Below are positions 15,761 to 24,507 of a stretch of 64,000 nucleotides of DNA, piece after piece. Within the stretch, counting starts at the first letter, position 1, and every line of letters starts with the position of its first letter. This stretch comes from Lachnospiraceae bacterium UBA7196 (GTDB lineage Bacteria > Bacillota > Clostridia > Lachnospirales > Lachnospiraceae), in the NCBI GenBank assembly GCA_002490835.1, contig DKUU01000028.1, forward strand, positions 135,268 through 199,267, read 5' to 3'. The notes below the pieces were generated by a model, which was not told where the DNA came from, did not search any database, and worked only from the letters and a program-made list of their open reading frames with translations. A program made the translations under genes and the position numbers.

Positions 15761-16494
15761 AGATCCTTCATGATCCCAAAAAACTCCCGCACCAGATTAT
15801 TGGGCTGGAAATAAACATTGGAACGGGCCGAGATCCCGCAGGCATCCTCAAACCCCGCGTGTCTGGCCAGCATCATCCCCCGGAACACATGAAAGTTATT
15901 GGTGACGATCCCCACATCGTAATCCGTCCCGCCGATGATCTTTGCACTAAACGCGATATTCTCGGAAGTGTCCGTAGACTTGTCCTCCATTAAGATCCTC
16001 TCCGGCGCTATGCCCTTACCCACCAGATAATCGTACATCCCCTGCGCCTCGCTGCAGGGCTCGTTCGCCCCCTGCCCGCCGGACACCACACAGATCGTGT
16101 CTTCATTTTCCATCAGGTATTCATAAGCCGCATCCAGCCGAAACCGAAGGACGATACTTGGCCCGTGCGGTTTCATCTGCGCGCCCAATACAATGATGTA
16201 GTCAAGCCCCGGCCTGCCCTGATCGCGGTAATGTGCAAAGATACACCCTTCCGTCACCACAAAGAGAAGAATGCCGGCGATCAGACATCCGCAGATGATC
16301 CTGCGCAGCAGCAGGGGGAATTGACTCCACCAGTCAAAACGCAGCAGTAACGCCAGACCGATAAAGAATATGCCGCCAAGCGCCCAGATCAGATAAAAAC
16401 GGCTGCCCGACCGAATGCGGAACACGATAAAGCAGTAAGTAAAACACAAAACCGCTGCCAAAATGCAAAGCCCGATCATAATTCTCTTCCTCAT
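15739..16494 (-). CDS. YdcF/ElyC family (DUF218) membrane protein
   Basis: A 251-residue protein with three N-terminal transmembrane helices (about residues 1-85) and a DUF218 domain: YIIVLGAQMKPHGPS at about 98, CVVSGGQGANEPCSEAQGM at about 137, and IVTNNFHVFRGMMLA at about 196. ElyC and SanA relatives act in envelope integrity or lipid-carrier metabolism. Its start overlaps the stop of the upstream GGDEF/EAL gene in an ATGA. Its last seven or so codons lie in the arm of the long inverted repeat, so the C-terminus may have been changed by insertion of that element. Confidence 0.88.
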   Translation of the reverse strand: MRKRIMIGLCILAAVLCFTYCFIVFRIRSGSRFYLIWALGGIFFIGLALLLRFDWWSQFPLLLRRIICGCLIAGILLFVVTEGCIFAHYRDQGRPGLDYIIVLGAQMKPHGPSIVLRFRLDAAYEYLMENEDTICVVSGGQGANEPCSEAQGMYDYLVGKGIAPERILMEDKSTDTSENIAFSAKIIGGTDYDVGIVTNNFHVFRGMMLARHAGFEDACGISARSNVYFQPNNLVREFFGIMKDLVCGNLI

Positions 16495-19421
16495 GATAAC
16501 ATGCCCTCAAACACATCCTCCGGCACGGGCTTGCAGTAGCGGTAGCCCTGCGCCACATAAGCGCCAATCTCCATCATCAGTTCCGTATCCTTTTCCGTCT
16601 CCACGCCCTCGCATACCACCTGCGCCTCCAGATCAGAGGCCAGATTTACGATATTTTTCATGATCTGCACCTGTCTTTCGCGGTTCTCATTATTTAAGAG
16701 GAAGGAGCGGTCCAGCTTGATCACGGAAGCCGGAATCTGCTCAAATACACCGAGGGAAGAATAACCGGAGCCGAAGTCGTCGATAGAGAGGTGGACACCC
16801 TTGCCTTTTAGGATCTCCACATTCTTTTTCACCATCTGCTGCTGCATCTCCTCGACCACCAGCGTCTCCGTGATCTCCACCTCGATCAGATCCTTCGGCA
16901 CATTATATTTCGTAAGCACCGCTTCAAACTGTTCCGGGAAACCGTCCTTTACAAAGTGGGACCTTGAGAAGTTACAGGACACGGGAACCACGGAAAGACC
17001 CGCGTCAAGCCGTCTTCTTAACATCCTGCACACGCTCTCCATCACAAAGAAGTCAATCTGTGTTATCCTGCCCGTCTGCTCATAATAAGGCACGAAAAAG
17101 CCCGGCGCGCGGATCGCGCCGCCCGCGGTAGGATCTTTGAAGCGCACCAGCGCCTCCGCGCCCACCACGCGCTCGTCCCTGATATCCACCTTTGCCTGAT
17201 AGTAGGCCACAAAATCCTTCTGGAAATCCACGGAATCAAGGAGTTTTTCCCGCTCGTGCTGCTCTCTTAACTGCTCTCTTAACTTATCATCATAGATCCT
17301 GATCGCGTTGCTGTGGCTGTCTTTTAAGGGATCGACCGCCTGAATCGCATAAGAGAGGGCCAGCTGGATATCCTCCGCCTCCGGCTCGATCGCGCAGACG
17401 CCCACTGCCTGCGCCATACGGATGCCTTCCCGCTCATAGATCTGATTGGAGATGCGCTCCGACATCGCCATCATGCGCCTTGAGAGCTGCTCCATATCCT
17501 CGTAACACACAAAGAGCACAAAATGGCTGCCGTAGCTTCTGGCGTACAGTTCCTTCTCATTGTCGATCTCGTCCGCGATCACCTCAATGGTCCGCTCCAG
17601 AAGCTTCTGCCCTGCATTCCAGCCATAGAGCGCATTGTAGCTCTTAAACTGACAGATATCCGTGTACACGATTGCGTATTTCCTGTCCTTTTCTTTGTTC
17701 AGCATCAAAGACGCCCTGTATTTTAAGTAATTGATGTTCCAGATATTGAAATCGGTGTCCTTATACATCAGTTCCTGCAGGCGCCTGCTGCTTTGCAGCA
17801 TACGGTACAGCACCAGAATGACGATCGCCGCAACCGCGATCAAAAGGACGATGATGACAGTGCTGTTTTCCCGGATAAAGGCGTCCACGCTCATCTTGGA
17901 ATAGAAGTTATCCTGCAGCATGTAATCGCTCACCATCTTGTCGGTGATCTCCAGAAGTTCCTTATTTAAAATCCCCGGAAGCAGCGATTCCTCATCATCC
18001 CGCACCGCCATGCGGACACTATGTACATCGCTTAACACCGTGTGGATCTCAAGCTGCCCCAGCCCCAGATTGGAGCCCAAAAGATACTCCGCCAGATAGC
18101 CATCGCACAGCGCAGCCTCCGCCTCGTTCGCACGCACCGCCCACAGACACGCTTCAGGGCTTTCGCGGATCAATAGCTGCACCTGCCCTCCTTGGAAAAG
18201 GGAAGCGCCGCCCTCCTCATAAATATTTGCGGATGTCACGGCCAGCGTCCGTATTTCTTCCGTCCTGCTGCTGCGCTTCATCACGATCACGCGCGGCACC
18301 TGCGCGTAAACCTTTGTGAACGCACCGCCCGCCTGTCTGATATTGCTGACTTCTTCGCCGCAGTAACTGATGACATCGATACTGCCGTCAGCAAGGGCCT
18401 GCTTTGCCTCCTCCATATTTTCCATCTTGACATAGCTGAAGGAAAGGCCCGTACTCACGCCCACCTCCTCCAATATCTGCATAGCAAGGCCGCCCGGCGC
18501 GCCTTCCTCGTTCTCATAGGAGAAAGGATAGCAGCCGTCAAACCAGCCGACCGTCAATGTCTTTTTCTCCTCGATATACTGCTTCTCCTCACTGGTCAGA
18601 AGGATCGTCTGATCCAAACGGCTGTCATAGTACTTCACCATCAACTCGTTTTCCAGTTCCGGCCGGTTCATTTTCAGATCCGCGATGCCCTGATTCAGCT
18701 CCCGCAGCAGGTCATCGTTTCCGGGGTAGGTGATATAATAAAAAGGCATGGGCGCAAACCGGCCGACCACCCGCTGCCCTTCCCTGATCTCCGTGAGGGA
18801 ATGCACCAGCGCGTCGATCTTTCTTTCTGTGAGCGCTTCCTGAAGCTGCGCCGTGTTCTCGTACTCGCGAAGCCTCGGATTCTCGATCCCATGTCCCTTT
18901 AAATACTCGATAAATTCCTGTTTTCTGACATAGGTCCCCACACAGCCGTAAGTAAGATTCTGCATGGCGGCAAAATCCTCGTAGGCAAGGCCGCTCTCTC
19001 CCTCCACGGCAATGGTCCCAAAGGTGTAGCCGCTCGCCAGATTCGCATAGCGGTAGATTTCCGCCCGCTCGGAAGAATACTGCGCGCTTCCCACCAGATC
19101 CACCTCTTTATCCGCAAGCATTGTAAGCGCCTCGTCCCAGCTGTCACAGGGGACATATTCTACATCCCAGTTTACATAATCTTGTAAATTTTCCAGATAC
19201 TCTACGTCCATCCCGGAAAGGGTGCCGTCCGCCAATGTCTCGTGGTAACCGCCCATCGGAAAAAAGGCCACGCGCACTGTGCGCTTTCCGGCGCCCTGTA
19301 CGACATCCGCTCCTCCCTGTCCAAAAGGAAATAAAAACAGCAATACGGCGGCAATCGTCCCCGCCGCTGCCCGCAGCGCCAGCTTCCCTTTTCTCTTTCC
19401 ACAGCTTCTCTGATTCCCCAT
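16491..19421 (-). CDS. Membrane sensor with two solute-binding domains, degenerate GGDEF and EAL
   Basis: A 976-residue protein. A signal segment is followed by two periplasmic-type solute-binding domains (SBP_bac_3): about 45-265 (VRVAFFPMGGYHETL) and 285-510 (KTLTVGWFDGCYPFSYENE). A transmembrane helix (about 520-545) leads to a GGDEF domain (about 570-700) whose signature reads YGSHF, so cyclase activity is unlikely. The EAL domain (about 715-970) keeps EALVRF, the NFSRSHF asparagine, EITET, DDFGSGYSSL and IKLD. It is therefore expected to be a c-di-GMP phosphodiesterase controlled by an external ligand. It overlaps ydcF by 4 bases. Confidence 0.9.
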   Translation of the reverse strand: MGNQRSCGKRKGKLALRAAAGTIAAVLLFLFPFGQGGADVVQGAGKRTVRVAFFPMGGYHETLADGTLSGMDVEYLENLQDYVNWDVEYVPCDSWDEALTMLADKEVDLVGSAQYSSERAEIYRYANLASGYTFGTIAVEGESGLAYEDFAAMQNLTYGCVGTYVRKQEFIEYLKGHGIENPRLREYENTAQLQEALTERKIDALVHSLTEIREGQRVVGRFAPMPFYYITYPGNDDLLRELNQGIADLKMNRPELENELMVKYYDSRLDQTILLTSEEKQYIEEKKTLTVGWFDGCYPFSYENEEGAPGGLAMQILEEVGVSTGLSFSYVKMENMEEAKQALADGSIDVISYCGEEVSNIRQAGGAFTKVYAQVPRVIVMKRSSRTEEIRTLAVTSANIYEEGGASLFQGGQVQLLIRESPEACLWAVRANEAEAALCDGYLAEYLLGSNLGLGQLEIHTVLSDVHSVRMAVRDDEESLLPGILNKELLEITDKMVSDYMLQDNFYSKMSVDAFIRENSTVIIVLLIAVAAIVILVLYRMLQSSRRLQELMYKDTDFNIWNINYLKYRASLMLNKEKDRKYAIVYTDICQFKSYNALYGWNAGQKLLERTIEVIADEIDNEKELYARSYGSHFVLFVCYEDMEQLSRRMMAMSERISNQIYEREGIRMAQAVGVCAIEPEAEDIQLALSYAIQAVDPLKDSHSNAIRIYDDKLREQLREQHEREKLLDSVDFQKDFVAYYQAKVDIRDERVVGAEALVRFKDPTAGGAIRAPGFFVPYYEQTGRITQIDFFVMESVCRMLRRRLDAGLSVVPVSCNFSRSHFVKDGFPEQFEAVLTKYNVPKDLIEVEITETLVVEEMQQQMVKKNVEILKGKGVHLSIDDFGSGYSSLGVFEQIPASVIKLDRSFLLNNENRERQVQIMKNIVNLASDLEAQVVCEGVETEKDTELMMEIGAYVAQGYRYCKPVPEDVFEGMLS

Positions 19422-19469
19422 AAAAGAGCGCCTCCCTTTCCACTTATATTCAGTATAAATCTTTTCTGT

Positions 19470-19525
19470 AAAAAAGCAAAGGACTTCTTGCCGCCTCCCT
19501 TACAGATAGCGCGACAAAAAGTCCT
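19470..19525 (-). terminator. Terminator overlapping the end of the alpha/beta hydrolase gene
   Basis: Stem AGGACTTTTTGTCG against CGGCAAGAAGTCCT followed by TTTGCTTTTTT on the minus strand. The left arm lies within the last codons of the hydrolase gene. Confidence 0.75.
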
Positions 19526-20477
19526 CTATTTTTGCATAATAAGCTTGCGGATCTTTATCCTGCGCCTGCGCGTGGCCGGCACCCTCCACGATAAAAAGCT
19601 CCTTCTCGCAGGCGGCGGCCGCAAACAGCTCATAGGACATATTCACATCGATCATCTTATCTTCTTCCCCATGGATGAAAAGGGTGGGGATGCCGCTGTT
19701 TTGCACCGCTTTCAGGGGAGAAGCGTCCCGCAGATCATAGCCGCCCCGCAGTTTTAACATCACGCAGGCGGAATCCACAAAGAGCGCCGCCGGCAAATGG
19801 AACCACTCCGTGATCTTGTCCCCGAACATATCATAGGCTTCCGTGTAAGCGCTGTCGGAGACCACCGCCCTGATATGCTCCGAGACTTCCGGTGAACCTG
19901 CCATGATCAGCGCCGTAGCGGCTCCCATGGATTGCCCGTGCAGCACGATCTTTGCGTTTGGAGACACTTCCAATATGCGTTCGATCCAGAGCAGACAGTC
20001 ATAGTGATCCGTCCAGCCCATACCGATAAAATCTCCTTCGCTCTCACCCTGACAGCGAAGATCGGGGACAAGCACCGCATAGCCCTGCCTCTGATACCAG
20101 TAGGCAAACTGATACATCTCCTCTTTCCAGCCGGTGTAGCCGTGTAGAAGAAGCACCCACGTCTCTTCTGTCCGCTCAGGAAATTCCTCTGCGGCAAGCC
20201 GATATCCATCAGACGTTTTGGCATATATTTTATCACGTTTTGCCGTCTTAATCCAATCCGCCGCCTCGGAGAGGAGCCTGTTCCTGTTCTCCTGAAGCTG
20301 CGCGGTCTGTACCTGTTCGCTGTAGCATTTCTTCGTGATATCCTCGAAAGCATCCAGCTTATCCATAAAGGATGGCACCAGACAGGCACTCACCAGAAAG
20401 TACACAAAGACGGTATAGATCAAAAAGAGCGCCGCCAGAACCGCCGCCGCGATCCGCATTCTCTTTTGCATCCGCAT
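19500..20477 (-). CDS. Membrane-anchored alpha/beta hydrolase
   Basis: A 325-residue protein with one N-terminal transmembrane helix (about residues 8-35) and an alpha/beta hydrolase fold outside. Motifs: VLLLHGYTGWKEEMY (oxyanion loop, about 108), the nucleophile elbow HGQSMGAA (Ser at about 182), the acid in FIHGEEDKMID (about 269), and the histidine in GAGHAQ (about 301). The triad is complete, so an esterase, lipase or peptidase is likely; the substrate is unknown. It lies 9 bases after the phosphopantetheinyl transferase gene. Confidence 0.88.
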   Translation of the reverse strand: MRMQKRMRIAAAVLAALFLIYTVFVYFLVSACLVPSFMDKLDAFEDITKKCYSEQVQTAQLQENRNRLLSEAADWIKTAKRDKIYAKTSDGYRLAAEEFPERTEETWVLLLHGYTGWKEEMYQFAYWYQRQGYAVLVPDLRCQGESEGDFIGMGWTDHYDCLLWIERILEVSPNAKIVLHGQSMGAATALIMAGSPEVSEHIRAVVSDSAYTEAYDMFGDKITEWFHLPAALFVDSACVMLKLRGGYDLRDASPLKAVQNSGIPTLFIHGEEDKMIDVNMSYELFAAAACEKELFIVEGAGHAQAQDKDPQAYYAKIEDFLSRYL

Positions 20478-20486
20478 CCCCCATTC

Positions 20487-21158
20487 TCAATACAACTCCA
20501 CCGGCATCATGCTATAGGCCATATCGCCCTTTCCCTGACAGCAGACCGCCGTGCAATACCCCTCTATTTCCCGATATTCCCGCATGGAATAATACTTTCC
20601 GTCAAAGGTATGCCGCACTCTGGGCCGCCCCGACGCCTCCACATAAATTGAAAAATCTTTCAAAGAAAGAGACATGCCTCTCCCCGTGGCCTTTAGAAAG
20701 CTCTCCTTCATCGTCCAGAGACGGAACATCCGCAGATTCCGCTGCGCATCCTCCTTTGCCTCATAAAGCCATGTAAGCTCCTCTTTCGCAAAGAAGTGGT
20801 CCGCCACCGCAAGCCGGCCTTCCTTCACGCGTTCGATATCATTTCCCAGCGGCCCCTCCCCGATGGTACAAATCGCGTAGTCGCCGGAGTGGGACAGGGA
20901 AAAACTGATCTGCGGATGATATTTGAGGACCGGTTTTCCCCACTCGCCGATCTCATACTCCTCGCTCTTTTCCTGAAGCCCGTAGATCCCCAGCGCGTGA
21001 TCCAGCAAAAGTCCGGCCGCCAGGCTCCTATTTTTATCCTTTTCATGCTTTAAAAGGGCGATCTTCTGCTGTCTGTAAGGGGAAAGCAGCTTACATTTTT
21101 CCTGAAACAGCGCCCGGTTTGCCAGACACCGCACATCCGCGTAATAAGTGTAGAACAT
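20487..21158 (-). CDS. Sfp-type 4'-phosphopantetheinyl transferase
   Basis: A 223-residue enzyme that moves phosphopantetheine from CoA to carrier proteins. It has the family core: WGKPVLKYHPQISFSLSHSG (about 68-88), PLGNDIERV (Mg-binding Asp and Glu, about 103) and RLWTMKESFLKATGRG (about 146). The usual GIDIE is GNDIE. No polyketide, NRPS or acpS gene is nearby, so the acceptor is unknown; it may serve fatty acid acyl carrier protein. It lies between the hydrolase and a helicase on the same strand, with short gaps. Confidence 0.9.
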   Translation of the reverse strand: MFYTYYADVRCLANRALFQEKCKLLSPYRQQKIALLKHEKDKNRSLAAGLLLDHALGIYGLQEKSEEYEIGEWGKPVLKYHPQISFSLSHSGDYAICTIGEGPLGNDIERVKEGRLAVADHFFAKEELTWLYEAKEDAQRNLRMFRLWTMKESFLKATGRGMSLSLKDFSIYVEASGRPRVRHTFDGKYYSMREYREIEGYCTAVCCQGKGDMAYSMMPVELY

Positions 21159-21175
21159 AGCGGTTTCTTCTCCCT

Positions 21176-23182
21176 TTATTCCTTACTCATCTTCCGATAG
21201 CAGCGGTCGCAGATCGGGTAGGCCGCATTCCACGACAACGGCCTGCCGCAGATGCGGCATTTTTTCTCAAACTGCCCCTTATCCTCCTTTAAGAGTTCTC
21301 CGATCTCATGCTGCGCCCACTCTCTGTTCGCCGCCACTTCTTCCTTGTCGATCTCCCACGCCATACGCGCGGAAAACTGGGTGTACAGATCGAGCTGCTT
21401 GTAGTAAGATTCCAGCCCTTCAAGCGAAAAATCTTTCGGCAGCATGGGACAGTTCTGTTGTTTTTCCGGTTTTTCACAGTAGCGCAGCCACAGCCGCAGC
21501 ACCTCTCTGTCCTTCACGTCAAAAGGGCAGGTGATGAGGGTAAGCACCAGCTTCCTGTCATCCATATAATCTATCTTCCTGCGATAATCCCGCAGATAAC
21601 GGTACTTATCCACGCTCTCCTTCATGGAGATCTTATCGTACATGGGCGGGTTCCCGGTCTTTTCCCACGCCTCAATGATCTCGTCGAGCTCGATGTCGAT
21701 ATCAAGCAGCACCTCCGGGAAGCCCACTCTGGCCCGCCTAATCGGATAAAACGGCTCCGCCAGCTTCTTGCCGACATACTCCATATCCATCGCCGACTGC
21801 ACATAGCCGGTGTCATAAAAGCCATAGCGTCCTGCGCGTCCCGCGATCTGCCTGATCTCCTCCGCCAAAAGCCGCCTCTTGCCCACGCCGTCAAACTTCG
21901 TCGTGTTCATGAAGACCACCCGGCGGATGGGGAGATTGATGCCCATACCGATCGCGTCCGTCGCCACCACCACCTGATTGACGCCTTCCGTAAAAAGGCG
22001 CACCTGCTCCTGCCTCGTCTGGGGCGGCAGGTTCCCGTAAATCACACTGGCAGGGATACCGCGGCCCTCCAGCGCCGCCGCGATCGCCAGCACATTTTTC
22101 TTGGAAAAGGCGATCAGCGCGTCGCCCGGCTCCACATCCACGGCCATGTCGTAGCGTCCCGGAAGAAAGGTTAGCTTCGTATTCCTCTCATGATGGACGA
22201 TCTCATAATCGTCGCCGCAGCGCTTTAGCATCCTCACCAGAATATCTTCCGCCGTGCCGGACGCACAGACGTGGATCTCCTCCGCGCGGATGCCTAAAAT
22301 CGCTCTGGTCCAGTAACTTCCCCGGTTCTCATCGGCCATCATCTGCGCCTCGTCGATCACCGCGATATCATAAACTTCCCTGATATTCAAAATCTCTACC
22401 GTGGAGGCCTGCACAAAATGTCCCGGCGTGTAGATCGTCTCCTCGCCGGTGATCATGTTACAGGGGATCCCCGCCGCCATCATGCGGTCGTAAACCTCCA
22501 GCGCCAGAAGCCGCAGCGGTCCTAAGTAGATGCCGTGATAAGCCTGTTTCAGGCGCTGCAGGGCCTCGTAGGTCTTACCGCTGTTGGTCGGTCCGATGTG
22601 GAGAATGAAATGCCGCTTCATACCTCTGGCTTCCGGATACTGCTTCTCCGGCTCCGCCTCCATCAGTTCCTCGATGCGCCTGCCTACCAGATACTGCATG
22701 TAATCCTCTTTGTAGATCTCATAGAGGGATTTTTCACGCAAAAGCGCCGCCGTCTTTTCCATGGCGGCGATGTCCTCCGGCGCGGCTCCCGCAGCCATCT
22801 TTTTTAAGAAAGACACGTCGAGTCTGGCCAGCATACGCACCACATGGCGGTACTTCTTCATCCATTTGGTATCCCGCAGCACCACCGTATAGCCGACCTG
22901 TGCGACCTTCTTATGCAGCTCCCGCATGTCGGCCAGCACCTGATGATTTTCCTGCCTTTTCTTGCGGGCGATCCGCCGCTCCAGCTGACCAAGCTGCTTC
23001 TCCGTGCTTCTGATAAACTTACGTTTCTCCTCCGCCTCAAAATGGAAAAAAGTCTGCTCGTACGGCTTCCAGAGCTGCTCCGGAAAATTGTCCCGCGGCG
23101 GCTGCTTTCCTCCGCCGTCCGCTTCTATTCGTTCTCTCTGCCTGTTTTGTTCTCTTTTTTCTTCCTGTCTGTTTTCGCTCAT
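21176..23182 (-). CDS. Suv3-like DExH-box helicase with C-terminal zinc ribbon
   Basis: A 668-residue protein. A charged N-terminal region (about 1-190) precedes a helicase core like mitochondrial Suv3: GPTNSGKTYEALQRL (Walker A), VIDEAQMM (motif II), VVATDAIGMGINLPI (motif V) and QIAGRAGRYG (motif VI). The C-terminus carries CRICG and CDRCY cysteine pairs forming a zinc ribbon. Suv3 relatives unwind RNA and work with exoribonucleases, so a role in RNA turnover is inferred. The start at 23182 (MSENRQEE) is preferred; an in-frame ATG at 23200 is also possible. Confidence 0.85.
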   Translation of the reverse strand: MSENRQEEKREQNRQRERIEADGGGKQPPRDNFPEQLWKPYEQTFFHFEAEEKRKFIRSTEKQLGQLERRIARKKRQENHQVLADMRELHKKVAQVGYTVVLRDTKWMKKYRHVVRMLARLDVSFLKKMAAGAAPEDIAAMEKTAALLREKSLYEIYKEDYMQYLVGRRIEELMEAEPEKQYPEARGMKRHFILHIGPTNSGKTYEALQRLKQAYHGIYLGPLRLLALEVYDRMMAAGIPCNMITGEETIYTPGHFVQASTVEILNIREVYDIAVIDEAQMMADENRGSYWTRAILGIRAEEIHVCASGTAEDILVRMLKRCGDDYEIVHHERNTKLTFLPGRYDMAVDVEPGDALIAFSKKNVLAIAAALEGRGIPASVIYGNLPPQTRQEQVRLFTEGVNQVVVATDAIGMGINLPIRRVVFMNTTKFDGVGKRRLLAEEIRQIAGRAGRYGFYDTGYVQSAMDMEYVGKKLAEPFYPIRRARVGFPEVLLDIDIELDEIIEAWEKTGNPPMYDKISMKESVDKYRYLRDYRRKIDYMDDRKLVLTLITCPFDVKDREVLRLWLRYCEKPEKQQNCPMLPKDFSLEGLESYYKQLDLYTQFSARMAWEIDKEEVAANREWAQHEIGELLKEDKGQFEKKCRICGRPLSWNAAYPICDRCYRKMSKE

Positions 23183-23257
23183 AGATAAATGATACCACAT
23201 CTTACTCTGTTAACGCAAATACCCCGTCCTGTCAAAATCTTCCCCCATCACCATTTC

Positions 23258-23286
23258 TTGCTTTTCTTTCCATCTTGTTTTACAAT
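23258..23286 (+). promoter_or_regulatory. Promoter of the HD-GYP/hybrid kinase operon
   Basis: TTGCTT, a 17-base spacer, TACAAT, about 65 bases before the ATG at 23351, which has an AAGGAG site. Confidence 0.5.
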
Positions 23287-23350
23287 AGTTATATTAGGCA
23301 AAGTGGCTGTCGCCGCTTTATCTGTGACTCTGACGAGAAGGAGTATTCCG

Positions 23351-24430
23351 ATGAAAAATGTGATTCTGGTGGTGGACGACGATAAGACCAATCTGGCGCT
23401 TGCCCAGAAAATTTTAGGTTCCCAGTATCGTATCGCGGCCTCCACTTCCGGCGAAGCCGCCCTCAAATATCTGGAATGCCACCGCCCGGACCTGATCCTC
23501 CTTGACATCAACATGCCGGAGATGAACGGCTTCGAGGTGATGGAATGCCTGCGCACAAATTACAATACCGATCAGATTCCCGTCATCTTCCTGACTGCGG
23601 ATAATCTGGCGGAGACGGAGATCAAATGCTTCCAGCTCGGCGCGATGGACTTTGTGACAAAGCCCTTTGTGCCGGATATCCTCTTAAGCCGTGTCAGCAA
23701 GACCATCGAGCTTGACCAGTACCGTCATAATCTGGAAAATATGGTAAACGAGCAGGCCCAAAAGATCACGGAAGGCACCCAGCGCCTTGGCCGCATTCAG
23801 GATTCCGTCATCATCGGTATGGCAAACCTGATCGAGAGTCGGGACGGCAGCACCGGAAAGCATGTAAAAAACACGCAGAACTACGTGCGCATGATCGCTA
23901 ACGAACTGCTTTCCAGAGGGCTCTTTACGGAGGAACTGACCCCCGACTACATAGAGGATCTGTGCAAGGCGGCGCCCCTGCACGACGTGGGCAAGATCAA
24001 GATCCCCGACGCCATCCTGCAAAAACCCGGTAAACTGACGCCGGAAGAATTCGATACCATGAAGCTGCACACTACCCACAGCCGCAAGATCATAAAAACC
24101 ATCATCGGCGATATCGAGGACGAACACTATGTGCGGCTGGTGGAAGATATCGCTCTCTATCACCACGAGCGCTGGGACGGCACGGGCTATCCCTCCGGTC
24201 TCACCGGAAGCAATATCCCGCTCTCCGCCCGCATCATGGCTGTGGCGGACGTCTTCGACGCCCTCTACGAGGAGCGCTGCTACAAACCGCCCATCCGCCC
24301 CATCGAGCGTATCATGCAGATCATGTCGGAGGGCCGGGGGACGCAGTTTGATCCTGTCATCCTTGACGTATTTAACGAAATGCTGCCGCAGTTGAAGGAA
24401 GTGCTTCATATTACAGATGTCAACAACTGA
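23351..24430 (+). CDS. Response regulator with HD-GYP c-di-GMP phosphodiesterase
   Basis: A 359-residue cytoplasmic protein. Receiver domain at 1-120: VVDDDKTN, phospho-acceptor in LILLDINMPEMNGF (Asp at about 53) and TKPF. HD-GYP domain at about 150-345: KHVKNTQNYVRMIA, APLHDVGKIKIPDAIL (HD pair), HHERWDGTGYPSGL (GYP signature) and SARIMAVADVFDAL. All metal ligands look intact, so it should hydrolyse c-di-GMP under phosphorylation control. It heads a run of three signalling genes ending with the kinase-DegV fusion. AAGGAG lies 8 bases before ATG. Confidence 0.93.
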   Translation: MKNVILVVDDDKTNLALAQKILGSQYRIAASTSGEAALKYLECHRPDLILLDINMPEMNGFEVMECLRTNYNTDQIPVIFLTADNLAETEIKCFQLGAMDFVTKPFVPDILLSRVSKTIELDQYRHNLENMVNEQAQKITEGTQRLGRIQDSVIIGMANLIESRDGSTGKHVKNTQNYVRMIANELLSRGLFTEELTPDYIEDLCKAAPLHDVGKIKIPDAILQKPGKLTPEEFDTMKLHTTHSRKIIKTIIGDIEDEHYVRLVEDIALYHHERWDGTGYPSGLTGSNIPLSARIMAVADVFDALYEERCYKPPIRPIERIMQIMSEGRGTQFDPVILDVFNEMLPQLKEVLHITDVNN

Positions 24431-24483
24431 CAGGAATGTCATACACATGACAGCATTGTCATATAATACGACATTTTTGTCAT
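24418..24483 (+). promoter_or_regulatory. Phased array of TGTCA/TGACA dyads
   Basis: TGTCA occurs at 24418, 24437, 24457 and 24478. Inverted TGACA lies between them at 24428 and 24448, with a degenerate CGACA at 24469. The result is three tandem dyads of 19-21 bp overlapping the stop of the HD-GYP gene, with TATAAT at 24462-24467 in the third. The two-turn helical spacing suggests cooperative protein binding; small RNA hairpins are the alternative. Confidence 0.55.
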
Positions 24484-24507
24484 TTATAAGAAGGAGTGTT
24501 TATTGCC

